Source: Bradyrhizobium tropiciagri (GTDB lineage Bacteria; Pseudomonadota; Alphaproteobacteria; Rhizobiales; Xanthobacteraceae). Taken from it: 64,000 nt of DNA. The position numbers and the translations under genes are program-made. The notes under the pieces were generated by a model, which saw only the letters and a list, made by a program, of their open reading frames with translations, had not been told where the DNA came from and did not search any database. Shown in pieces: positions 58,720 through 64,000 of the stretch. Where the stretch lies: the NCBI RefSeq assembly GCF_001189845.1, contig NZ_LFLZ01000026.1, forward strand, positions 51,894-115,893, read 5' to 3'. Numbering within the stretch: position 1 is the stretch's first letter; each line of letters opens with the position of its first letter.

Positions 58720-59742
58720 TCAGGTCCCCGGCAGCAGCCCCTCCTGTGTCATGGTCTGCACCGTGTAGCGGCCGGCCCGGACGAAGTTGCGTCCGGGGTC
58801 CAAATCCGGTGCGTTGATGTTCAATTCGGCGGCCGATCGGGCAAACGACCTGAGATAGCCGGTGTTCTGCGCGCCCACGGCAACGAAGGCATCCAGCGTC
58901 ACTTCGACATTCGCGGATTGTGGCAAACCGGTCGACAGCAGCACGTCGACACGCAGCGTCGTCGAGAATTTGGCAGGCAATGCCGAGACGCAGGTCAGCG
59001 AAAAGTTCGGCGGCTGTGTGACCTGCCCTTCCACATAGATCGGCGGGCTCGGCCCCGGCGTCGCGCTGGCCATGATCACTCTGCTCATGTCCGGCAGGCC
59101 GGTCGCGCTGACCATGAAGGCGTAGATGCGCGGGCCATCGAGGTTCTAAAAGGTGAAGCCTTGCACGTACTGGATCGGCCAGCCGCCGCCGACTACGGTG
59201 ACATTGCGCCAAGTGACGGCGGGATTGCCGATCAGCCATCGCACATAGTCGTCGGTCGATCCGAACGATGGCGGCAGCGGATCGGGATGCTCGGCCGTCG
59301 TGATCTGCGCGATCAGGCAATACTGACCGGCTTGGTCCGGGGTCCATTTGAAGGCGGTGTCGCCGACCACCACCGCACCCGGCTCGCGCGCATCGAGCTT
59401 GAGGTGGTCTTGCCCCGGAATAGCGGTGGGAATTCGATTGTTGCGCCAGGTGCTGATATCGCTCAGCACACCGCCCGGCGCATAATAGAGATACAGCGCG
59501 CCGGTCTGCGCGGCGTTGAAAAGATTGGTGGCGCGGCAATAGATGTAATTCGGCACGCCAGCGGCGACGTTCCTGTACCAGGTGGTGCCATAGTTCTGCA
59601 CAAGGAAAGTGTCCGGATCGGGAAGCGGCTGGTCGCCCCAGACGATGATGTCGGGCGATTTGCAGATGGTGGCCGCCGCGTCCGGGACCGCACCGGCATC
59701 GTCGAGCGCACTGCGAATGAACAGATCGTCGTAAGTCGGCAT
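58720..59742 (-). pseudogene. Hypothetical protein split by one in-frame TAG stop
   Basis: From the ATG at 59742 the frame reads MPTYDDLFIRSALDDAGAVP to PIQYVQGFTF, then TAG at 59146-59148. The same frame continues without any other stop as NLDGPRIYAFMVSATGLPDM to TMTQEGLLPGT, ending at 58720, 340 codons in total. Both halves look like beta-rich extracellular or structural domains (TWYRNVAAGVPNYIYCRATN, RVDVLLSTGLPQSANVEVTL). No family is recognised. The downstream half has no start of its own with a good ribosome binding site. A nonsense mutation, a base error or readthrough are all possible. Confidence 0.65.
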
Positions 59743-59893
59743 GACGTGCTTCGGCGCCTTCGTGCTGACTATTTGTGGTTGTGCTTAAGCCAAACACCCG
59801 GCCGTCGCAAGACCGTCGCGGCACCGGCGAAGCGCTTTAAATCGGCGGATGGGAAGTGAGAGCCGGATCGAGGCGCCAGCAGCGCCCTCGCCG

Positions 59894-60178
59894 TTACGAC
59901 GCGAGCAGTGCGGACACAATCCGCTCCCACTCGGCCTCGAGCGTGTCCTTTGCGACCGGCTGGCCGGCCCGGCGATACCAGTAGCCGGCATTGCCGAGGT
60001 CGCCCTCGACGCGATGCAGATAGGCGTGCACCCAGGCCGAATTGGCGCCGCTCTCATTCATCACGATGCGGTGCGCCTGATCCCAATCGCCCTTCTTCGC
60101 CCACCACAATGCGGCGAGCGGCGGCGACAGCGCCGCATCAGGCGCGGTATCAGCAAGACTGGCGCGGAAATCCGCCAT
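59894..60178 (-). CDS. Conserved hypothetical protein
   Basis: 94 residues (MADFRASLADTAPDAALSPP), helical, with the recurring block WAKKGDWDQAHRIVMNESGA and VHAYLHRVEGDLGNAGYWYR. Short proteins with this block are widely conserved in proteobacteria, though no function is known to me. It begins three bases after the gatA stop on the same strand, so it is probably in the gatA transcript. Confidence 0.8.
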   Translation of the reverse strand: MADFRASLADTAPDAALSPPLAALWWAKKGDWDQAHRIVMNESGANSAWVHAYLHRVEGDLGNAGYWYRRAGQPVAKDTLEAEWERIVSALLAS

Positions 60179-60181
60179 CGC

Positions 60182-61657
60182 TCACCACCATTTGGGCGCC
60201 GTGAAGCGGCCGGCCGCCTGCTCGATCACCTCGCCGAGCGAGAACAGCGTCTCCTCGTCGAACGGACGGCCGATCAGTTGCAGGCCGAGCGGCAAGCCCT
60301 GGGTGTCCTTGCCCGCGGGCACCGCGATGCCCGGCAGGCCCGCCATGTTCACGGTCACCGTGAAGATGTCGTTGAGATACATCTCGACCGGATCGGCGCC
60401 GCCCTTCTCGCCGATGCCGAACGCCGCCGACGGCGTCGCCGGCGTCAGGATCGCATTCACGCCCTTGGCGAAGCAGTCCTCGAAGTCCTTCTTGATCAGC
60501 GTCCGCACCTTCTGCGCACGCAGATAATAGGCGTCGTAATAGCCGGCCGACAGCACATAGGTGCCGATCAGGACGCGGCGGCGGACCTCGTCGCCGAAGC
60601 CGTCGGCGCGGGTGTTCTCGTACATCTCGATGATGTTCTTGCCCGGATCGCGCAGCCCGTAGCGCACGCCGTCATAGCGCGCGAGGTTCGACGAGGCCTC
60701 CGCCGGCGCCACGATGTAATAGGCCGGCAATGCGTATTTGGTGTGCGGCAGCGACACCTCGACGAGCTCGGCGCCGGCGGCCTTCAGCCATTGCGCGCCC
60801 TCGCTCCACAGCTTCTCGATCTCGGCCGGCATGCCGTCGAGGCGATATTCCCTGGGGATGCCGATCTTCATGCTCTTCACGGACTTGCCGATCGCGGCCT
60901 CATAGTCCGGCACCGCGATGTCGACCGACGTGGTGTCCTTCGGGTCGTGCCCCGCCATCGAGCGCATCAGGATCGCGGCGTCGCGCGTGGTGCGCGCGAT
61001 CGGGCCGGCCTGGTCGAGCGAGGATGCGAATGCCACGATGCCCCAGCGCGAGCAGCGGCCGTAGGTCGGCTTGATGCCGACGGTCGCGGTGAACGCGGCC
61101 GGCTGGCGGATCGAGCCGCCGGTGTCGGTCGCAGTCGCGCCCATGCAGAGCAGCGCCGCCACCGCCGAGGCCGAGCCGCCGGACGAACCGCCCGGCACCA
61201 GCGTGGTGTTGGATCCCTCGCGGCGCCACGGGTTGGTGACCGGGCCGAAGCACGAGGTCTCGTTCGACGAGCCCATCGCGAACTCGTCGTTGTTGAGCTT
61301 GCCGAGCAGCACCGCGCCGTCGCGCCAGAGCTGCGAGGTCACCGTGGACTCGTAGGGCGGAATGAAATTGCCGAGGATCTTCGAGCACGCCGTGGTTCGG
61401 ATATCGCGGGTCGCGAACAGATCCTTGATGCCGAGCGGAATGCCGGCCAGCGGTCCGCCGTCACCCCTTGCAATTTTCACGTCGGCGGCCATGGCCATCT
61501 CGCGCGCCCGGTCGGGCGTCTCGAGCACATAGGCATTGAGCACGCGCGCGGCTTCGATGGCCGCGAGATGCGCGTCAGTCAGTTCGCGGGCGGTGAAAGA
61601 CTTGCTCGCCAGGCCCTCGCGGGCCTCGGCGATCGTCAGCGATGTCAAATCGGTCAT
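60182..61657 (-). CDS. gatA: Asp-tRNA(Asn)/Glu-tRNA(Gln) amidotransferase subunit A
   Basis: 491 residues. The amidase signature is complete: catalytic Lys in GIPLGIKDLFATRDIRTT, then VPGGSSGGSASAVAALLCMG with the cis-Ser and nucleophile Ser, and DTGGSIRQPAAFTATVGIKP. It produces ammonia from glutamine and passes it to GatB for transamidation of tRNA-bound Glu or Asp. Its ATG overlaps the stop of the 78-residue gene upstream (ATGA). Confidence 0.97.
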   Translation of the reverse strand: MTDLTSLTIAEAREGLASKSFTARELTDAHLAAIEAARVLNAYVLETPDRAREMAMAADVKIARGDGGPLAGIPLGIKDLFATRDIRTTACSKILGNFIPPYESTVTSQLWRDGAVLLGKLNNDEFAMGSSNETSCFGPVTNPWRREGSNTTLVPGGSSGGSASAVAALLCMGATATDTGGSIRQPAAFTATVGIKPTYGRCSRWGIVAFASSLDQAGPIARTTRDAAILMRSMAGHDPKDTTSVDIAVPDYEAAIGKSVKSMKIGIPREYRLDGMPAEIEKLWSEGAQWLKAAGAELVEVSLPHTKYALPAYYIVAPAEASSNLARYDGVRYGLRDPGKNIIEMYENTRADGFGDEVRRRVLIGTYVLSAGYYDAYYLRAQKVRTLIKKDFEDCFAKGVNAILTPATPSAAFGIGEKGGADPVEMYLNDIFTVTVNMAGLPGIAVPAGKDTQGLPLGLQLIGRPFDEETLFSLGEVIEQAAGRFTAPKWW

Positions 61658-61890
61658 TTATTGATCGGGCTGCAGAAGAACGGAGACAGGGTTTTGTCGT
61701 TGGCGGGGTCGTCTTGGCGCGCCCGGTTATTGGCATTTTCCTTGGCGCGGGCGGCATCGAGCGCCTCGAGATGGTCGAGCACGGCGTCCATCGCCGCATT
61801 GGGGTCGGCGACCTTCCCCTTGCGCTCCATCGCATCGAGGAAGTCCATATAGGCCTTGTAGGCCTTCTCATCGTCGCAGAGCAGACACAT
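61654..61890 (-). CDS. Small hypothetical protein between gatC and gatA
   Basis: 78 residues starting MCLLCDDEKAYKAYMDFLDA, with a CxxC pair at the N-terminus and acidic helical sequence, ending DKTLSPFFCSPINK. No family recognised. Its stop overlaps the gatA ATG by four bases, so translation is coupled. It is separated from gatC by about 80 bases that contain a dispersed repeat. Confidence 0.65.
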   Translation of the reverse strand: MCLLCDDEKAYKAYMDFLDAMERKGKVADPNAAMDAVLDHLEALDAARAKENANNRARQDDPANDKTLSPFFCSPINK

Positions 61891-61914
61891 TGGACTTTTG
61901 TCGCTTTGTTTGAC

Positions 61915-61958
61915 GCGTTCTCTTCACGCGAACCGGTACCCACTTCGCTTGAGAACGC
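61915..61958. repeat. Dispersed palindromic element (GCGTTCTC family)
   Basis: GCGTTCTC (61915-61922) pairs with GAGAACGC (61951-61958), with TCACGCGAACCGGTACCCAC inside. It is the same family as 53781-53824 in opposite orientation. It separates gatC from the next genes of the cluster. Confidence 0.75.
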
Positions 61959-61971
61959 TATGCTGGGCTCT

Positions 61972-62259
61972 TTACTCGACCACTTTCGGCACCAGGAAGA
62001 AGTCGTTCACGGTGTCGGGCGCATTGCGGACGATGACGTCGGCGATCTCGCCGTCATTGACCACGTCGGCGCGCTTCTTCATCTCCATCGGCGTCACCGA
62101 GGTCATCGGCTCGACGCCCTCGATATCCACCTCCGACAGCTGCTCGACAAAGGCCAGCATCGCGTTCAGCTCGCCCTGGAGATGGGGAACTTCGGCGTCG
62201 CTGACCGCGATCCGCGCCAGATGCGCGATGCGGCGGACAGTCGTGGCATCTACGGACAT
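61972..62259 (-). CDS. gatC: Asp-tRNA(Asn)/Glu-tRNA(Gln) amidotransferase subunit C
   Basis: 95 residues, family length. Starts MSVDATTVRRIAHLARIAVS, then LQGELNAMLAFVEQLSEVD and VEPMTSVTPMEMKKRADVVN, ending VNDFFLVPKVVE, all typical of GatC. It wraps around GatA and holds the GatCAB complex together. First gene of the gatC-(hypothetical)-gatA cluster. Confidence 0.96.
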   Translation of the reverse strand: MSVDATTVRRIAHLARIAVSDAEVPHLQGELNAMLAFVEQLSEVDIEGVEPMTSVTPMEMKKRADVVNDGEIADVIVRNAPDTVNDFFLVPKVVE

Positions 62260-62500
62260 TATATAGGGCCTCGGGTGGTCAGGCTGAAAGGTCAGCCTGC
62301 GGTATAGCAGAGGCCGGTTTTGCGCCGCAACCGCGGCCCCGAGAGCCTATGCACCCCGCCTGGGGCCCCCCGGCGAGACATTCCGGGCGCGCATTGAGGC
62401 TGCAAAACCGCACGACGAAACCACTTCGTGCCCGCCACGAAGTGGTCCGGAAACATTGCCGGCGCCTACTGCCTCCAAACAGAAAAGTTCGGAGTGCGTC

Positions 62501-62608
62501 ATGTCAATGCTCGAAAGCCGCCCCCGGTCCGAGGGCTGGGACCCCGCCTTGTGGTCGATCGGCACGGTGCTGGGGATCGCGATCCTTTACGTGGCCTGCC
62601 TGGTCTGA
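62501..62608 (+). CDS. Very short single-pass membrane protein
   Basis: 35 residues: MSMLESRPRSEGWDPALWSI then a hydrophobic helix GTVLGIAILYVACLV. GGAG lies seven bases before the ATG at 62501. It is followed after 12 bases by another small gene on the same strand. Small enough to be missed by routine gene finders; function unknown. Confidence 0.55.
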   Translation: MSMLESRPRSEGWDPALWSIGTVLGIAILYVACLV

Positions 62609-62620
62609 GCGAGGCAAGAC

Positions 62621-62797
62621 ATGGCCATGTCCCAGGCAAAGGCTCTGCAGGAAAAGGCTGAGATGTTCGAGCGCCGCGCCGAAAGCGCCGCAGATCCAAT
62701 TTCGCGGCAACATTACAAGGAAATGGCCGCGCATTATCGCAGGCTCGCGACCGAGCACCTGGAGATCAGCCGGGACGAGGCCGCGCGTCAGGCCTGA
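62621..62797 (+). CDS. Short helical hypothetical protein
   Basis: 58 residues: MAMSQAKALQEKAEMFERRA and, later, HYKEMAAHYRRLATEHLEIS. GAGGCAAG before the ATG at 62621 is a good ribosome binding site. Predicted to be one or two amphipathic helices. Probably co-transcribed with the 35-residue gene before it. The end overlaps the convergent nitronate monooxygenase gene by ten bases. Confidence 0.6.
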   Translation: MAMSQAKALQEKAEMFERRAESAADPISRQHYKEMAAHYRRLATEHLEISRDEAARQA

Positions 62798-63867
62798 GAC
62801 AACGCCCCCATCCGCGCCAGCGCCGCGCCGGCCAGTGCGCGGGTTAGCTCCGCGGCCGGCATTTCCTTGCCCATACGTACCGCCTGCCCAGCCCAAAGAT
62901 TGGTGAAATCGACCTTGCCCTGTTTTTCGGCAGCCGCCTTCAGGGGTCCGAGGGCGGTCGCCGCATGCGGGAACGCCGGCGCGTCAGGCGAGATCGGGCC
63001 GACCTCGCGCATCACGCGGTTGGCGACGCCGCGCGCCGGGCGGCCGGTCATCACATTGGTGATAACGGTCGATTCATCGCTGGCCTGCGCCAGCGCAACA
63101 CGGCCCTGCGCGGTCACCTTGGACTCCGGACAGCGCAGATAGGCCGTGCCGATTTGCACGGCCGAGGCGCCGAGCGCGAAGGCCGCCGCGATGCCGCGTC
63201 CGTCAGCGATGCCGCCGGCCGCGACGACCGGCACCTTCACCGCATCCACCACCTGCGGCAGCAGCGAGAATGTGCCCGGCTGCTCGGCAATGGTCTCGGT
63301 CAGGAACATGGCGCGATGGCCGCCGGCGTCGGCGCCCTGCGCGATGATGACGTCGGCGCCGTTCTCCTCGAGCCAGATCGCCTCCTTCACGGTCGTCGCC
63401 GACGACATCACGACGGCGCCCGCTCCCTTCACCCGCTGCAGCAGTCTTGGCTCCGGCAGGCCGAAATGGAAGCTGACGACCTCGGGCTTCAGCTCCTCGA
63501 CCACGGCGCAGAACGCCGCATCGAATGGCGCGCGGTTCGCCGCGTTGATCGGTGCGTTGGGATCGAGGCCGTGCTCGCGATAGTAAGGCGCCAGCCGCTG
63601 CCGCCATGTCGCCTCGCGCGCCGGATCGGCATCGACCGCCTTGTGGCAGAAGAAGTTGAGGTTGACCGGCGCGGAGACGCGCTGGCGGATGATGTTGACC
63701 TGCTCGCGCGCCTTCTCGGCCGACAGCATCGCGCATGGCAGCGAGCCGAGCCCGCCGCCCTGCGCCACCGCAATCACCAGCTCCGCATCCATCACGCCGG
63801 CCATCGGTGCCAGCACGATCGGGAATTCGGTCTTGAAACGATCGATCAATCGACGGTCCGGCCACAT
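62788..63867 (-). CDS. Nitronate monooxygenase family flavoprotein
   Basis: 359 residues from the ATG at 63867 (MWPDRRLIDRFKTEFPIVLA); a longer frame runs into a repeat and has no good start. TIM-barrel FMN features: PMAGVMDAELVIAVAQGGGL, VMSSATTVKEAIWLEENGAD, IAQGADAGGHRAMFLTETIA, VPVVAAGGIADGRGIAAAFA and GASAVQIGTAYLRCPES. These fit the nitronate monooxygenase/2-nitropropane dioxygenase family, which oxidises alkyl nitronates. The physiological substrate is unclear. Confidence 0.9.
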   Translation of the reverse strand: MWPDRRLIDRFKTEFPIVLAPMAGVMDAELVIAVAQGGGLGSLPCAMLSAEKAREQVNIIRQRVSAPVNLNFFCHKAVDADPAREATWRQRLAPYYREHGLDPNAPINAANRAPFDAAFCAVVEELKPEVVSFHFGLPEPRLLQRVKGAGAVVMSSATTVKEAIWLEENGADVIIAQGADAGGHRAMFLTETIAEQPGTFSLLPQVVDAVKVPVVAAGGIADGRGIAAAFALGASAVQIGTAYLRCPESKVTAQGRVALAQASDESTVITNVMTGRPARGVANRVMREVGPISPDAPAFPHAATALGPLKAAAEKQGKVDFTNLWAGQAVRMGKEMPAAELTRALAGAALARMGALSQA

Positions 63868-63898
63868 GGTGTGTCTCTTTCCTGGCTTGCTCGGAATT

Positions 63899-63986
63899 AC
63901 CCTCTCCCCTTGTGGGAGAGGGTGACTTCGATGCGGAAGCATCGAAGTCGGGTGAGGGGTTTCTCTCCGCGGAGACAGACCCCTCA
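63899..63986. repeat. Composite dispersed hairpin repeat at the window edge
   Basis: Three hairpins in a row: ACCCTCTCCC/GGGAGAGGGT (63899-63923), GACTTCGATG/CATCGAAGTC (63924-63949), and TGAGGGGT/ACCCCTCA (63953-63986). This CCCTCTCCC...GGGAGAGGGTG...GGTGAGGGGT form is a well-known class of short repeats in alphaproteobacterial genomes. Confidence 0.8.
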
Positions 63987-64000
63987 TCCGGCGCGGACTT

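Overview
The window looks like a chromosomal stretch of a high-GC alphaproteobacterium of the order Hyphomicrobiales, most probably Bradyrhizobium or a close relative. The signs are conserved core-gene orders (glyA-nrdR-ribD-ribE-ribH-nusB; pdxJ-acpS-lepB-rnc-era-recO-parC; gatC/gatA/gatB), a HemB with an Asp-rich metal site, an LdtR-type MarR regulator, a manganese-type mntH with a Mur-box-like site, and the dispersed palindromic elements typical of Bradyrhizobium intergenic DNA. No phage, insertion sequence or CRISPR array was seen.

Layout. 1-4780: riboflavin/NusB/NrdR/GlyA cluster on the minus strand. 5412-7679: a TonB-dependent siderophore receptor with inverted repeats upstream. 7900-11241: small hypothetical genes, a relic of a TctA transporter, repeats and LdtR. 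11427-16104: hemB, a GFA-like protein, an RDD membrane protein, a leucyl/arginyl-transferase and mntH. 16226-19764: the most unusual locus, an operon encoding a PspA protein whose N-terminus looks like the front half of a TnpB protein, followed by YqiJ (OB-fold membrane protein) and YqiK (flotillin). 19899-26577: transporters, an adenylate cyclase, an XRE regulator, a metallo-beta-lactamase-fold hydrolase and a CDF metal exporter. 26700-37210: housekeeping block (parC, recO, era, rnc, lepB, acpS, pdxJ, rsh, rpoZ). 37571-44381: NYN nuclease-like protein, uracil-DNA glycosylase, peroxiredoxin, smpB, mscL, dapA, soluble lytic transglycosylase. 44631-47369: tRNA-Ser followed by a possible structured RNA and a run of small hypothetical or secreted proteins. 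47476-53732: transporters paired with AraC and LysR regulators that have clear palindromic operators. 53837-63867: a Sel1-like protein, a 32-residue lysine-rich peptide, gatB, a patatin lipoprotein, a gene split by an in-frame TAG, gatA, gatC, two very short ORFs and a nitronate monooxygenase.

Four genes (glyA, an MFS transporter, lepB, a peroxiredoxin) are each broken by the apparent loss of a single G or C. In every case restoring one base recovers the family length, and in lepB it also restores the stop/start overlap with rnc. At least glyA and lepB would be expected to be needed for growth, so consensus errors are the likeliest explanation. The best candidate for an undescribed system is the TnpB-like/PspA fusion with YqiJ and flotillin, which suggests a transposon-nuclease RNA/DNA-binding module reused in an envelope-stress membrane complex.
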